Source: Herminiimonas contaminans
Lineage (GTDB): Bacteria; Pseudomonadota; Gammaproteobacteria; Burkholderiales; Burkholderiaceae_D
Length of the DNA stretch: 64,000 nt
Assembly: GCF_015645465.1 (NCBI RefSeq)
Contig: NZ_JADOEL010000010.1
Coordinates: 1-64,000 of the forward strand
Reading direction: 5' to 3'
Below the pieces are notes generated by a model. That model was not told the origin of the DNA and did no database searches. It saw only the letters and a program-made list of their open reading frames with translations. This document shows positions 18,138-27,612 of the stretch, piece after piece. Position 1 is the first letter of the stretch, and every line of letters begins with the position of its first letter. The translations under genes were made by a program, and so were the position numbers.

Positions 18138-18941
18138 GTGCCTAATCTTGTAGAAATCCGCGATCTCCATTTTGGTTATGGTGAGCGTCCGATACTGTCG
18201 GAGCTCAACATGGACTTCCCACGTGGCAAAGTAATTGCCGTCATGGGTGGCTCCGGCTCAGGTAAAACCACGGTTTTACGCCTGATAGGCGGGCAGTTAA
18301 GCCCACAAGCCGGGCATGTTGCGGTAGACGGGCAGGTGGTGCATCAGCTCGATACCAAGGCTTTGTATAAATTGCGTCGCAAGATGGGCATGCTGTTCCA
18401 GCATGGCGCTTTGTTCACGGATATCTCTGTGTTCGAGAACGTAGCCTTCCCGTTGCGCGAACATACAGACTTATCCGAGGAGTTAATCCGCGACCTGGTG
18501 TTGATGAAGTTGCACACTGTCGGCCTGCGTAACGCTGCCCAGTTGATGCCTTCAGAAATTTCCGGCGGGATGGCGCGACGCGTTGCGTTGGCGCGTTCGA
18601 TAGCGCTGGATCCGCAACTGATTATGTATGACGAGCCGTTTGCCGGTCTCGATCCGATTTCGATGGGCATGACGGCCAACCTGATCCGCAAGCTCAATGA
18701 TGCGCTCGGTTCGACCACCATCCTGGTTTCGCATGATGTGCACGAATCGTTTTCGATTGCCGACTATGTGTATTTCCTGTCCAAAGGCACCATCGTCGCG
18801 CAAGGTACGCCAGCCGAGATGATGGCTTCCAGCGACCCGTATGTGAAACAGTTCGTCAATGCCGAGCCGGATGGCCCTGTGCCTTTCCATTATCCGGGCA
18901 AGTCGCTGGCCGATGATCTGGGGCTGGGGGCGCGTTCATGA
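18138..18941 (+). CDS. mlaF: Phospholipid transport ATP-binding protein MlaF
   Basis: MlaF is the ATPase of the Mla system, which moves phospholipids between the inner and outer membranes to keep outer-leaflet asymmetry. The 267-residue protein has Walker A GGSGSGKTT (37-45), the signature ISGGMARR and Walker B QLIMYDEPFAGLDP, then the switch His in SHD. The start is a GTG at 18138 without a strong ribosome binding site; no better start lies upstream. It overlaps mlaE by four bases (ATGA). The order mlaF-mlaE-mlaD-mlaA-mlaC-mlaB here includes the outer-membrane lipoprotein gene mlaA, as is common in beta-proteobacteria. A possible -10 TACAAT lies at 18102-18107. Confidence 0.93.
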   Translation: MPNLVEIRDLHFGYGERPILSELNMDFPRGKVIAVMGGSGSGKTTVLRLIGGQLSPQAGHVAVDGQVVHQLDTKALYKLRRKMGMLFQHGALFTDISVFENVAFPLREHTDLSEELIRDLVLMKLHTVGLRNAAQLMPSEISGGMARRVALARSIALDPQLIMYDEPFAGLDPISMGMTANLIRKLNDALGSTTILVSHDVHESFSIADYVYFLSKGTIVAQGTPAEMMASSDPYVKQFVNAEPDGPVPFHYPGKSLADDLGLGARS

Positions 18942-19714
18942 TTTGGTTGCTGGAGACGCTGGGACGTCTGGTTCGTGAGTTTGTAGTCAATATCGGTTTT
19001 GCTACCCGCACCTTTTTCGGCATCATCGGTGCGTCTGGTGGTTTGCTGCGTCGTTTTCGCCTGGTCACCAGCCAGATCCACTTCATCGGCAATTATTCGC
19101 TGGTGCTGATTGCGGTATCCGGGTTATTTGTCGGTTTCGTGCTGGGTTTGCAGGGCTATTACACACTGAATAAATACGGTTCCGAGCAGGCGCTGGGTTT
19201 GCTGGTTGCCTTGTCGCTCACGCGGGAACTGGGTCCGGTGGTGACCGCATTGCTGTTTGCCGGACGTGCCGGTACTTCGTTGACAGCTGAAATTGGCCTG
19301 ATGAAAGCCGGTGAGCAATTGTCGGCAATGGAAATGATGGCGGTGAACCCGCTGCAGCGGGTGCTGGCACCGCGTTTCTGGGCCGGTGTGATTGCGATGC
19401 CTATCCTGGCCGCCATCTTCAGCGCGGTTGGTATCCTCGGTGGTTACATCGTCGGTGTGCAACTGATAGGCGTGGACGAAGGCGCTTTCTGGTCGCAGAT
19501 GCAGGGCGGTGTGGATGTCTGGAATGACATCGTCAATGGCGTGATTAAAAGTATCGTATTTGGCTTCGCAGTAACCTTCGTGGCCTTGTACCAGGGGTAT
19601 GAAGCCCAGCCAACGCCGGAAGGCGTGGCACGCGCGACGACGCGTACCGTGGTAATCGCGTCCTTGTCCGTGTTGTGGCTGGATTTCCTGTTGACGGCAC
19701 TGATGTTCAGCTAA
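18938..19714 (+). CDS. mlaE: Phospholipid transport permease MlaE
   Basis: MlaE is the integral membrane permease of the Mla transporter and works with MlaF, MlaB and the MlaD ring. The 258-residue protein has five or six hydrophobic segments. It carries the family signature around TRELGPVVTALLFAGRAGT and EIGLMKAGEQLSAMEMMAVNP, the coupling region that contacts the ATPase. It is translationally coupled to mlaF by an ATGA overlap. A 136-base gap with potential RNA structure separates it from mlaD. Confidence 0.94.
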   Translation: MIWLLETLGRLVREFVVNIGFATRTFFGIIGASGGLLRRFRLVTSQIHFIGNYSLVLIAVSGLFVGFVLGLQGYYTLNKYGSEQALGLLVALSLTRELGPVVTALLFAGRAGTSLTAEIGLMKAGEQLSAMEMMAVNPLQRVLAPRFWAGVIAMPILAAIFSAVGILGGYIVGVQLIGVDEGAFWSQMQGGVDVWNDIVNGVIKSIVFGFAVTFVALYQGYEAQPTPEGVARATTRTVVIASLSVLWLDFLLTALMFS

Positions 19715-19724
19715 GTTGCAATAA

Positions 19725-19772
19725 AGGGGCGCGGAGCGGCTCATGCACTTTTAGATTAAAATGTGCGCCCCT
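19725..19772 (+). promoter_or_regulatory. Structured spacer between mlaE and mlaD
   Basis: AGGGGCGC (19725-19732) can pair with GCGCCCCT (19765-19772). A shorter inner pairing GCAC/GTGC (19745-19748 with 19763-19766) uses two of the same bases, so the two structures compete. No T-run follows. It could moderate expression of the downstream half of the operon; this is inferred from base pairing only. Confidence 0.4.
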
Positions 19773-19850
19773 CCGACGCTTTGTTCGTGTGATGGATGAG
19801 ACACTATTTTTGATAAATAGCGATTTCTCCCATATTTGAGGTATCTGTTT

Positions 19851-20327
19851 ATGCAACGAAAATCATTAGACTTATGGGTTGGCCTGTTTGTGCTGCTGGG
19901 CGCTGCCGCACTGTTCTTTTTGGCGATGAAAGCCGGGAACATGGGATCGGTGATGTCCTTCGAGCAGGTTTATCCGGTCGTGACAAGATTCGATAATATC
20001 GGCGGACTGAAGCCGCGCGCACCCGTAAAAAGTGCCGGCGTGGTGGTGGGACGCGTAGCCGATATCTCCTTCGATGATAAAAGCTATCAGGCGACCGTTA
20101 CCCTGAATATTGAAAGTCGTTATGTTTTCCCGAAAGACTCGTCGGCCAAAATTTTGACCTCGGGCTTGCTGGGCGAACAATATATAGGTTTGGAACCAGG
20201 TGGCGATACCGTCAACCTGGCAGCAGGTGACAGAATTACAATGACACAATCGGCCATGGTGCTGGAGAACTTGATTAGTCAGTTCCTCTTCAGCAAGGCA
20301 ACCGAAGGGAAAGAAGACCAAAAATGA
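19851..20327 (+). CDS. mlaD: Phospholipid-binding MCE protein MlaD
   Basis: MlaD anchors in the inner membrane and forms a hexameric MCE ring in the periplasm that passes lipids between MlaC and MlaFEB. The 158-residue protein has one N-terminal membrane helix (about 8-28, LWVGLFVLLGAAALFFLAMK) and a single MCE domain (about 38-118) with GGLKPRAPVKSAGVVVGRV and LTSGLLGEQYIGLEPGG. The ATG at 19851 with GAGG nine bases upstream is preferred; a TTG at 19836 is possible. It overlaps mlaA by four bases. Confidence 0.93.
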   Translation: MQRKSLDLWVGLFVLLGAAALFFLAMKAGNMGSVMSFEQVYPVVTRFDNIGGLKPRAPVKSAGVVVGRVADISFDDKSYQATVTLNIESRYVFPKDSSAKILTSGLLGEQYIGLEPGGDTVNLAAGDRITMTQSAMVLENLISQFLFSKATEGKEDQK

Positions 20328-21046
20328 AAAATACCAGCAAAACACTCTTGTTAGCTTCCGCATTGCTGCTCGGCGGATGTGCCAGCAGCACCGCCAACAA
20401 TCAGGCTGATCCGCTCGAAGGTTTTAACCGTGCGATGTTCAGCTTTAACGACACCGTGGACCGTGTGGCGCTGAAACCAGCTGCGACTGCCTACCAGGAT
20501 GTATTGCCTTCGTTTGTACAGACCGGCGTCAATAACTTCTTCGGCAACATCGGCGACGTCTGGACCATGGTCAATAATTTCCTGCAAGGAAAAGGCGAAG
20601 CAGGTCTGTCCGACGTGATGCGCGTCGCAGTCAACAGCACATTCGGTTTCGGCGGTATCCTGGATATCGCGTCTGAAGCGGGTATCCAGAAGCACAAGGA
20701 AGATTTCGGTCAGACCCTGGGTAAATGGGGCGTAGGTTCCGGTCCGTACGTGGTCCTGCCTTTGTTTGGTCCTTCGACCCTGCGTGATACTGCTGCCTTG
20801 CCAGTTGATATCTACGGCGATGCATGGACATACGTCACACCTGTTGACGTACGTAACGTAGGTGCAGTGGTACGCGTCATCGATCTGCGTGCTTCGGCAT
20901 TGAACGCAACCAACTTGCTGGAAGATGTGGCGCTGGATCGTTACACCTTCATCCGCGGTGCTTATTTGCAACGTCGTGAAAGCCAGGTGCGTGACGGTGC
21001 GGATGCCAAACCGACCAACGACAAGGCAATTGGCCCGCAAAGCTAA
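20324..21046 (+). CDS. mlaA: Outer-membrane lipoprotein MlaA (VacJ)
   Basis: MlaA sits in the outer membrane and removes mislocalised phospholipids from the outer leaflet, handing them to MlaC. The 240-residue precursor has a lipoprotein signal with the lipobox LLGGC (Cys at about 19), then the family opening DPLEGFNRAMFSFND and the later motif GPYVVLPLFGPSTLRD. It is encoded within the mla operon and coupled to mlaD, unlike in E. coli where mlaA is separate. The spacer to mlaC is 197 bases. Confidence 0.93.
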   Translation: MKNTSKTLLLASALLLGGCASSTANNQADPLEGFNRAMFSFNDTVDRVALKPAATAYQDVLPSFVQTGVNNFFGNIGDVWTMVNNFLQGKGEAGLSDVMRVAVNSTFGFGGILDIASEAGIQKHKEDFGQTLGKWGVGSGPYVVLPLFGPSTLRDTAALPVDIYGDAWTYVTPVDVRNVGAVVRVIDLRASALNATNLLEDVALDRYTFIRGAYLQRRESQVRDGADAKPTNDKAIGPQS

Positions 21047-21243
21047 TCAACTGCTTGCTTCTTGTTACAGATTCGTAGCGGGGCGCAAGCATCATTGTTG
21101 AACCACGTGTGCTGAAAGCAGTCGAATCGCATGCAAACGAGCCGGTTGCACGCATGTGGGTGTAATCCGGTTATCGCGGCATGTGCTTGCTCTTATGTAA
21201 TTCGCCATGCCGTTCAACCGGTCAGAAATTGGGTTAGGGAAAT

Positions 21244-21879
21244 ATGAATATATTTAAGAAATTGTCGTTCGCAGTTGCAGCTCTGATGTTCGCTGGCTAT
21301 GCCGCAGCGCAGGAAGCACCGGATGTCTTGATCAAGCGCATCAGTGAAGATGTGATGGCGACCGCTAAATCCGATAAGGAAATCCAAAGCGGCAATCCAC
21401 GTCGTATCCAGCAAGTCGTTGATGAAAAAATCTTGCCGTATGTTGATTTCCAACGCATGACAGCGCTGGCTGCCGGTCGTTACTGGCGTGATGCAACACC
21501 GGATCAGCAAAAACAGCTGACCCACGAATTCCGCAGCTTGCTGATGTACACCTATTCGGGCGCTATCTCGCAAATCCGTGATCAAAAACTCGAGTATCGC
21601 CCTTTGCGTGCTGATCCTGCTGACACCGAAGTCATCGTGAACACACAGGTTATCCAGCAACGTGGTGAGCCTATCCAGTTGAGCTATCGCTTGGCGAAAT
21701 CGGCAGCTGGCTGGAAGATTTATGACGTCAACGTGCTGGGTGCATGGCTGGTTGAAACCTACAAAGGCAGCTTTGCCGCAGAAATCAGCAAATCGGGCGT
21801 TGATGGCCTGATCAAGACTCTCGCAGAAAAGAACAAAAAGCTTGCCGCCAGCTCGGCAAAACCAGCTAAGGCTTCCTGA
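21244..21879 (+). CDS. mlaC: Periplasmic phospholipid carrier MlaC
   Basis: MlaC ferries phospholipids across the periplasm between MlaA and the MlaFEDB complex. The 211-residue precursor has a cleavable signal peptide (about 1-22, ending GYAAA) and a Tol_Tol_Ttg2-type domain with VDEKILPYVDFQRMTALAAGRYW. The C-terminal tail is Lys/Ala-rich. It starts 197 bases after mlaA; that spacer has no recognisable gene and no clear terminator, so cotranscription is likely. mlaB begins two bases after its stop. Confidence 0.92.
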   Translation: MNIFKKLSFAVAALMFAGYAAAQEAPDVLIKRISEDVMATAKSDKEIQSGNPRRIQQVVDEKILPYVDFQRMTALAAGRYWRDATPDQQKQLTHEFRSLLMYTYSGAISQIRDQKLEYRPLRADPADTEVIVNTQVIQQRGEPIQLSYRLAKSAAGWKIYDVNVLGAWLVETYKGSFAAEISKSGVDGLIKTLAEKNKKLAASSAKPAKAS

Positions 21880-21881
21880 TA

Positions 21882-22169
21882 ATGTTCCAGCCCGGTACAT
21901 CGCTCACTTTCGACAATGCCAAAACGGCATTGAACGCTGGTTTGCAGGCGATTGCTGCCGGGCAGACGGAATTTGATTTTGCTAAAGTGGAAACTGTCGA
22001 TTCAGCGGCAGTTGCCACCATGCTGGCCTGGCGTCGTACCGCCAGCGCCCGCGCCGTTTTCCTCAGTTTCAACAATCTGCCAGGGAATCTGCGCAGCCTG
22101 ATTTCCCTCTATGATGTGGCCGAATTGATCGGTTCCAGCTCCGCGCGCACAGATTTGCCCCATCATTGA
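21882..22169 (+). CDS. mlaB: STAS-domain protein MlaB
   Basis: MlaB is a small cytoplasmic STAS-domain subunit that binds MlaF and is needed for assembly and activity of the transporter. The 95-residue protein has the STAS pattern with FDFAKVETVDSAAVATMLAW (about 27-46); here the Ser/Ala after VD sits where MlaB carries its conserved Thr/Ser. Sequence identity within this family is low, so position at the end of the mla operon is part of the evidence. Confidence 0.85.
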   Translation: MFQPGTSLTFDNAKTALNAGLQAIAAGQTEFDFAKVETVDSAAVATMLAWRRTASARAVFLSFNNLPGNLRSLISLYDVAELIGSSSARTDLPHH

Positions 22170-22197
22170 CCCCGTCGTCAATTTCCCGCGTACTACG

Positions 22198-22244
22198 TTT
22201 CACAGCCCCTCGTGCAGGGGTTCAACGTGAAAATCCAATATAAT
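22198..22244 (+). promoter_or_regulatory. Hairpin after mlaB and -10-like box before the ABC genes
   Basis: TTTCAC (22198-22203) pairs with GTGAAA (22227-22232), enclosing CCCCT/AGGGG (22206-22210 with 22216-22220). No T-tract follows, so termination would be weak. A TATAAT at 22239-22244 lies about 78 bases before the next start and could be a -10 box; I see no good -35 partner. Confidence 0.4.
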
Positions 22245-22321
22245 CAAAGGTTTTCGCATCCGGTAGCGTGAATTGCGCCGCCGTCAGCGTTCCATTCTTG
22301 CGTAAAGTGTTCTGAGCCACC

Positions 22322-23233
22322 ATGGCTGCAATTCAAATTAACAATGTCGAAAAAAGCTATCGCACGCTGAAAGCGTTGAATGGCGTTTCACTTTCTATCG
22401 AAGAAGGTGAATTTTTCGGCTTGCTCGGCCCGAACGGGGCGGGCAAAACCACGCTCATCTCCATCATCGCCGGTCTGAACCGTGCCGACTCGGGTAACGT
22501 CACCATCCAGGGCCATGACGTCGTCAGCGATTACCGCAAGGCGCGCCAGTTGCTCGGCGTCGTGCCGCAGGAATTGGTGTTCGATCCTTTCTTTACCGTG
22601 CGTGAGACTTTACGCATGCAGTCGGGCTATTACGGCCTGAAGAATAACGATGCATGGATAGATGAAGTCATGCACAACCTCGACCTGACCAACAAGGCCG
22701 ACGCAAATATGCGCGCATTGTCCGGCGGCATGAAGCGCCGCGTGCTGGTCGCGCAGGCGCTGGTACACAAACCACCGGTCATTGTGCTGGATGAGCCGAC
22801 TGCGGGTGTCGATGTCGAGTTGCGTCAAACCTTGTGGAAATTTATTTCACGCCTGAATCGCGAAGGCCACACCGTCGTATTGACCACGCACTATCTGGAA
22901 GAAGCGCAGGCGCTGTGTAACCGTGTCGCCATGTTGAAGGGTGGGCAGGTAGTAGCGCTGGATACCACCTCCACGCTGATTAAGCGCATCTCCGGTTCGC
23001 AACTGGTGGTAAAGCTGGCTGCAGGCAGTTTGCCGGACGAACTGAAGGAATTGGTTTCGCATCCGGAAGAACTGGCCTTCGGTAACAAGTACACCTTGCG
23101 CGTCAACGATTACAACGACGTCGAGCCGATACTGGCAAAGCTACGCCAGGCGGGTGTGACGATAGAGGATATGCAATTGCAGCAGGCAGATCTGGAAGAT
23201 GTTTTCATACAGATCATGGAAGGTGAGAAATGA
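22322..23233 (+). CDS. ABC-2 type transporter, ATP-binding subunit (YadG-like)
   Basis: A 303-residue ABC ATPase with Walker A GPNGAGKTT (about 39-47), signature LSGGMKRR, Walker B VIVLDEPTAGVD and the switch His in TTHYLEEAQ. The C-terminal extension (about 220-303) is typical of ABC-2 exporter ATPases. It overlaps the permease gene by four bases. In many beta-proteobacteria this pair follows the mla genes and precedes bolA and murA. The closest E. coli pair by type is yadG/yadH; the substrate is unknown. Confidence 0.9.
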   Translation: MAAIQINNVEKSYRTLKALNGVSLSIEEGEFFGLLGPNGAGKTTLISIIAGLNRADSGNVTIQGHDVVSDYRKARQLLGVVPQELVFDPFFTVRETLRMQSGYYGLKNNDAWIDEVMHNLDLTNKADANMRALSGGMKRRVLVAQALVHKPPVIVLDEPTAGVDVELRQTLWKFISRLNREGHTVVLTTHYLEEAQALCNRVAMLKGGQVVALDTTSTLIKRISGSQLVVKLAAGSLPDELKELVSHPEELAFGNKYTLRVNDYNDVEPILAKLRQAGVTIEDMQLQQADLEDVFIQIMEGEK

Positions 23234-23985
23234 TAGGCTTCCAGACCCTGTTTTATAAAGAAATGCTGCGCTTCTGGAAGGTCGCGACGCAGACTGTGGC
23301 CGCGCCTATCCTGACGGCGGTACTGTACTTGCTGATCTTCGGGCATGTGCTGGAAGACCATGTGCAGGTTTATCCAGGCGTGAAATACACGGCTTTCCTG
23401 ATACCTGGGCTGGTCATGATGAGCGTCTTGCAAAATGCATTTGCCAACTCATCGTCGTCGCTGATTCAGTCCAAGATTACCGGTAATCTGGTGTTCGTCC
23501 TGTTGCCACCGTTGTCGCACTGGGAGTTGTTCAGCGCTTATGTGATGGCGGCCGTCGTGCGCGGCCTGGTGGTTGGCAGCGGCGTGTTTATCGTGACTGC
23601 GTGGTTTGCCGACATGTCTTTCGTCGCACCGTGGTGGATAGTGATCTTTGCCGTGTTGGGCGCAGCGATGCTGGGCACCATGGGCCTGATCGCGGGCATC
23701 TGGGCGGAGAAGTTTGACCAGCTCGCAGCATTCCAGAACTTCCTGATCATGCCTGCCACGTTCCTGTCCGGCGTCTTCTACTCGGTACATTCCTTGCCGC
23801 CGTTCTGGCAAACCGTGTCGCATATGAACCCGTTTTTCTACATGATAGACGGCTTCCGTTATGGCTTCTTCGGTCAGTCCGATGTGAATCCGATGGTCAG
23901 TTCTACTGTCGTCGCGTTTTTCCTGGTGCTGCTGGCAGGCGTAGGTATGTCGCTGCTGAAGAGCGGTTACAAGCTGCGCCATTAA
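23230..23985 (+). CDS. ABC-2 type transporter, permease subunit (YadH-like)
   Basis: A 251-residue inner-membrane protein with six hydrophobic segments and the ABC-2 signature near its C-terminal half (FQNFLIMPATFLSGVFYSV, then LPPFWQTVSHMNPFFYMIDG). It forms an exporter with the ATPase encoded just upstream, coupled by an ATGA overlap. Substrate is unknown. The link to envelope genes on both sides suggests a lipid or envelope-related cargo; that is inference. Confidence 0.9.
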   Translation: MIGFQTLFYKEMLRFWKVATQTVAAPILTAVLYLLIFGHVLEDHVQVYPGVKYTAFLIPGLVMMSVLQNAFANSSSSLIQSKITGNLVFVLLPPLSHWELFSAYVMAAVVRGLVVGSGVFIVTAWFADMSFVAPWWIVIFAVLGAAMLGTMGLIAGIWAEKFDQLAAFQNFLIMPATFLSGVFYSVHSLPPFWQTVSHMNPFFYMIDGFRYGFFGQSDVNPMVSSTVVAFFLVLLAGVGMSLLKSGYKLRH

Positions 23986-24054
23986 TCATCCGGATATAAA
24001 CCGTACACCCTATTTATTCACCTCATCATCACCATATTAGATAAAGGCAGAATC

Positions 24055-24291
24055 ATGTTGCCCACACCGGAATTAGTTAAAAGTTATATCGCGGCAGGCT
24101 TGAATTGTTCACACCTCGAGGTTAGCGGCGATGGCGCGCATTTCGAAGCTGTGATCGTATCGGACGCGTTTGCAGGCAAGCGCCTGATCCAGCGTCATCA
24201 ATTGGTGTACGCCGCTTTGGGTGATCGCATGCGTGAAGAAATCCACGCCTTGTCGATGAAGACACTGACGCCAGAAGAATTCCAGAAGTAA
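24055..24291 (+). CDS. BolA-family protein (IbaG/YrbA type)
   Basis: A 78-residue single-domain BolA protein with the motif RLIQRHQLVYAALGDRM (about 43-59), the conserved C-terminal helix of the family, and a Cys at residue 19 where IbaG-type proteins carry a cluster-ligand residue. BolA proteins pair with monothiol glutaredoxins to handle [2Fe-2S] clusters; a CGFS glutaredoxin is encoded at 44879-45193. The neighbour murA, 31 bases downstream, is the usual partner of yrbA. Confidence 0.88.
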   Translation: MLPTPELVKSYIAAGLNCSHLEVSGDGAHFEAVIVSDAFAGKRLIQRHQLVYAALGDRMREEIHALSMKTLTPEEFQK

Positions 24292-24322
24292 GTAACTGCA
24301 TATTTGAACGGACCAGCTTTAA

Positions 24323-25573
24323 ATGGATAAACTTTTAATTCGGGGCGGTAATCGTCTCTCCGGCGAGATCACTGTTTCCGGTGCAAAGAATGCAGCGCTG
24401 CCTATCTTGTGCGCGGGCTTGTTGACGGCCGATACGGTACAGCTGAGTAATGTACCTAATTTGCAGGACGTAACGACTATCTTGCGCCTGTTGCGCCAGA
24501 TGGGTTTGCGCGCCGAGCAGGACGGCGATAAAGTCAGCCTCAACGGCAGCGCCATCGATAAGCTGGAAGCGCCGTACGAAATGGTGAAAACCATGCGTGC
24601 GTCCATCCTGGTACTGGGACCTTTGCTGGCGCGCTTCGGCGAAGCCCGGGTCTCCTTGCCTGGTGGTTGCGCGATCGGTTCGCGCCCGGTAGACCAACAC
24701 ATCAAGGGTTTGCAGGCGATGGGTGCCGAGGTCACGATAGAGGCCGGTTACATCCATGCCAAAGCCAAGAAGCTTAAAGGTACGCGCATCGTGACCGATA
24801 TGATTACCGTCACCGGTACCGAAAACCTGCTGATGGCGGCGACGCTGGCAGAAGGTGAGACCATACTCGAAAATGCTGCACGTGAACCGGAAGTCACCGA
24901 CCTGGCAAATCTGCTGGTGGCGATGGGTGCGAAGATCGAAGGCATAGGTACGGATCGCCTGGTGATCCAGGGTGTAGAGAGTTTGCACGGCGCCAGCCAT
25001 GCAGTGATTGCTGACCGTATCGAAACCGCAACCTTTATGTGCGCAGTGGCGACGGTCGGTGGCGATGTTACTTTGCGCAATGTGCGTACTGATACGCTGG
25101 ATGTGGCGTTCGACAAATTGCGCGAAGCCGGTGCGATCCTGACGTCTGGTGACGACTGGATACGTGTGCAAATGGCATCGCGTCCGAAAGCAGTCAGCTT
25201 CCGTACCACTGAATACCCGGGTTTCCCGACCGACATGCAGGCGCAATTCATGGCCATGAACTGTGTTGCAGAAGGCAGCAGCCGCGTAATCGAAACGATT
25301 TTTGAAAATCGTTTCATGCACGTACAGGAAATGAATCGCCTCGGCGCTGCGATTACGATTGAAGGTCACACTGCGATCATCAATGGTGTGGATAAGCTGG
25401 TTGGTGCACCGGTGATGGCCACCGACTTGCGCGCTTCGGCTTCGCTGGTGATTGCTGCTCTGGCTGCCGAAGGCGAAACACTGATAGATCGCATTTACCA
25501 TCTGGATCGCGGTTACGATCGTATGGAAGTCAAATTGTCCGCCGTCGGCGCAGATATACAGCGAGTGAAATGA
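24323..25573 (+). CDS. murA: UDP-N-acetylglucosamine 1-carboxyvinyltransferase
   Basis: MurA transfers enolpyruvate from PEP to UDP-GlcNAc, the first committed step of peptidoglycan synthesis, in the cytoplasm. The 416-residue protein has the KNAALP motif (22-27) with the PEP-binding Lys, and the catalytic Cys116 in [12 protein letters not shown], the residue attacked by fosfomycin. Length matches the family. It overlaps hisG by four bases at the head of the his operon, as in many Burkholderiales. Confidence 0.96.
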   Translation: MDKLLIRGGNRLSGEITVSGAKNAALPILCAGLLTADTVQLSNVPNLQDVTTILRLLRQMGLRAEQDGDKVSLNGSAIDKLEAPYEMVKTMRASILVLGPLLARFGEARVSLPGGCAIGSRPVDQHIKGLQAMGAEVTIEAGYIHAKAKKLKGTRIVTDMITVTGTENLLMAATLAEGETILENAAREPEVTDLANLLVAMGAKIEGIGTDRLVIQGVESLHGASHAVIADRIETATFMCAVATVGGDVTLRNVRTDTLDVAFDKLREAGAILTSGDDWIRVQMASRPKAVSFRTTEYPGFPTDMQAQFMAMNCVAEGSSRVIETIFENRFMHVQEMNRLGAAITIEGHTAIINGVDKLVGAPVMATDLRASASLVIAALAAEGETLIDRIYHLDRGYDRMEVKLSAVGADIQRVK

Positions 25574-26235
25574 TGACGCAAGAGAACCAACAACTGACAC
25601 TGGCGCTGTCCAAGGGCCGCATTTTCGAAGAAACCTTGCCGCTGCTGGAAGCCGCAGGCATCAAGGTGACAGAAGATCCGGAAACCTCGCGCAAGCTGAT
25701 CCTGCAAACCAATGATGCAAATGTGCGCGTGATCATCGTGCGCGCATCCGACGTGCCGACCTATGTGCAATACGGTGCCGCTGACTTCGGTGTGGCCGGC
25801 AAGGACGTCTTGCTCGAGCATGGCGGCGAAGGCCTGTACCAGCCTATCGACCTGCATATCGCGAAATGCCGTATGTCGGTCGCGGTCAAGGATGGCTTCG
25901 ATTACGAAAGCGCCGTGCAACAAGGTGCGCGCCTGCGCGTCGTGACCAAGTATGTAGAAACTGCACGTGAACATTTTGCGTCCAAAGGTGTGCACGTTGA
26001 TCTGATCAAGCTGTATGGTTCGATGGAGCTGGGGCCGTTGGTAGGCCTGGCCGATGCCATCGTCGATCTGGTCAGCACTGGCAGCACCCTGCGCGCCAAT
26101 CATCTGGTTGAAGTGGAACGCATCATGGACATTTCATCGCGCCTGGTCGTTAACAAGGCTGCACTGAAACTGAAACGTGAGCGCCTGCAACCGATACTGG
26201 AAGCGTTTGAACAAGCGTCGAAACGTCACTCTTGA
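25570..26235 (+). CDS. hisG: ATP phosphoribosyltransferase, short form
   Basis: HisG catalyses the first step of histidine synthesis, joining ATP and PRPP. At 221 residues it is the short form, lacking the C-terminal regulatory domain, and such enzymes need a HisZ subunit, which is not in this window. It has LALSKGRI at the start and the PRPP-binding stretch [18 protein letters not shown]. The start is either of two adjacent ATGs (25570 or 25573), overlapping the murA stop. Confidence 0.95.
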   Translation: MMTQENQQLTLALSKGRIFEETLPLLEAAGIKVTEDPETSRKLILQTNDANVRVIIVRASDVPTYVQYGAADFGVAGKDVLLEHGGEGLYQPIDLHIAKCRMSVAVKDGFDYESAVQQGARLRVVTKYVETAREHFASKGVHVDLIKLYGSMELGPLVGLADAIVDLVSTGSTLRANHLVEVERIMDISSRLVVNKAALKLKRERLQPILEAFEQASKRHS

Positions 26236-26279
26236 TGTCGGCAGTATTTAATTCCTACATGGCCTGATTGAGGAAAATG

Positions 26280-27593
26280 ATGTCCATACAGATACGCAAA
26301 TTTGATTCCACACATCCCGACTTCAAGCAACAGCTCGCGGATGTACTGGCGTTCGAAGCCAGCGAAGACGAAGCGATTGATCGCTCCGTGCAGCGCATCC
26401 TGGAGGATGTGAAGAAGCGCGGTGACGTTGCTGTGCTTGAATATACGAAGCAATTCGACCATGTCGAAGCAGGCAGCATGCAGGCGCTGGAAATCGGCGG
26501 CGAAGCATTGCAAGCCGCACTGGCGCAACTGTCGCCGGTACGTCGCGCCGCCTTGCAGACTGCAGCGGATCGTGTGCGCGTTTATCACGAACGGCAAAAA
26601 GCCGAGATTGGTTCCAACGGCTTCAGCTACACCGAAGCAGACGGCACCATCCTCGGACAAAAAGTAACACCGCTGGATCGCGTCGGTATTTATGTGCCGG
26701 GCGGTAAAGCAGCTTATCCATCATCGGTATTGATGAATGCGATTCCTGCCAAAGTCGCAGGCGTGCAGGAAGTCATCATGGTGGTGCCGACCCCGAATGG
26801 CGTGAAGAACGAATTGGTATTGGCAGCGGCGGCGATGTCCGGTGTCGATCGCGTCTTCACCATCGGTGGCGCGCAAGCTGTCGCTGCGCTGGCGTACGGC
26901 ACGGCGACTATCCCGCAGGTAGACAAGATCGTCGGCCCGGGCAATGCCTACGTGGCCGCAGCCAAGCGCCGCGTGTTTGGTACCGTGGGTATCGACATGA
27001 TCGCTGGCCCATCGGAAATCCTGGTGGTGTGCGACGGTACGACCGATCCGGACTGGATCGCGATGGACTTGTTCTCGCAAGCCGAGCATGACGAACTGGC
27101 GCAATCCATTCTGATCTGCCCGGATGCGGCTTATCTGGATGCAGTGGCAGAGAGCGTCAATCGTCAACTCGCGGATATGCCACGCAAGGAAGTGATCACC
27201 ACTTCGCTGACCAATCGCGGTGCGATGATCAAAGTGCGCGATATGGACGAAGCATGCGAGATCGCGAATATGATCGCGGCGGAACACCTGGAAATCTCGA
27301 CCGAGAATCCGCAGCAATGGGCCGATAAAATCCGCCACGCTGGCGCCATGTTCCTCGGTCGTTTCTCGTCCGAGTCGCTGGGTGATTATTGCGCGGGTCC
27401 TAACCATGTGTTGCCGACTTCGCGCACTGCACGTTTTTCTTCGCCACTGGGTGTGTATGACTTCCAGAAGCGTTCCAGCATGCTGCAGGTCAGCCAGGGT
27501 GGCGCGCAGACTCTCGGCAAGGTTGCCGCTGAACTGGCGTACGGCGAAGGTTTGCAAGCCCACGCCCGTTCTGCAGAATATCGCCTGAAATGA
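26280..27593 (+). CDS. hisD: Histidinol dehydrogenase
   Basis: HisD carries out the last two oxidations of histidine synthesis, L-histidinol to L-histidine, with NAD and a zinc ion. The 437-residue protein has [17 protein letters not shown] and [10 protein letters not shown], and the later AEHDELAQS and GPNHVLPTS, which contain zinc and catalytic His residues. The ATG at 26280 is favoured because the GAGGA at 26270-26274 is better spaced from it than from the ATG at 26277. The next gene is not hisC but a DNA methyltransferase 19 bases downstream. Confidence 0.95.
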   Translation: MSIQIRKFDSTHPDFKQQLADVLAFEASEDEAIDRSVQRILEDVKKRGDVAVLEYTKQFDHVEAGSMQALEIGGEALQAALAQLSPVRRAALQTAADRVRVYHERQKAEIGSNGFSYTEADGTILGQKVTPLDRVGIYVPGGKAAYPSSVLMNAIPAKVAGVQEVIMVVPTPNGVKNELVLAAAAMSGVDRVFTIGGAQAVAALAYGTATIPQVDKIVGPGNAYVAAAKRRVFGTVGIDMIAGPSEILVVCDGTTDPDWIAMDLFSQAEHDELAQSILICPDAAYLDAVAESVNRQLADMPRKEVITTSLTNRGAMIKVRDMDEACEIANMIAAEHLEISTENPQQWADKIRHAGAMFLGRFSSESLGDYCAGPNHVLPTSRTARFSSPLGVYDFQKRSSMLQVSQGGAQTLGKVAAELAYGEGLQAHARSAEYRLK

Positions 27594-27612
27594 AATTGCT
27601 CCGGGCCCAGCC

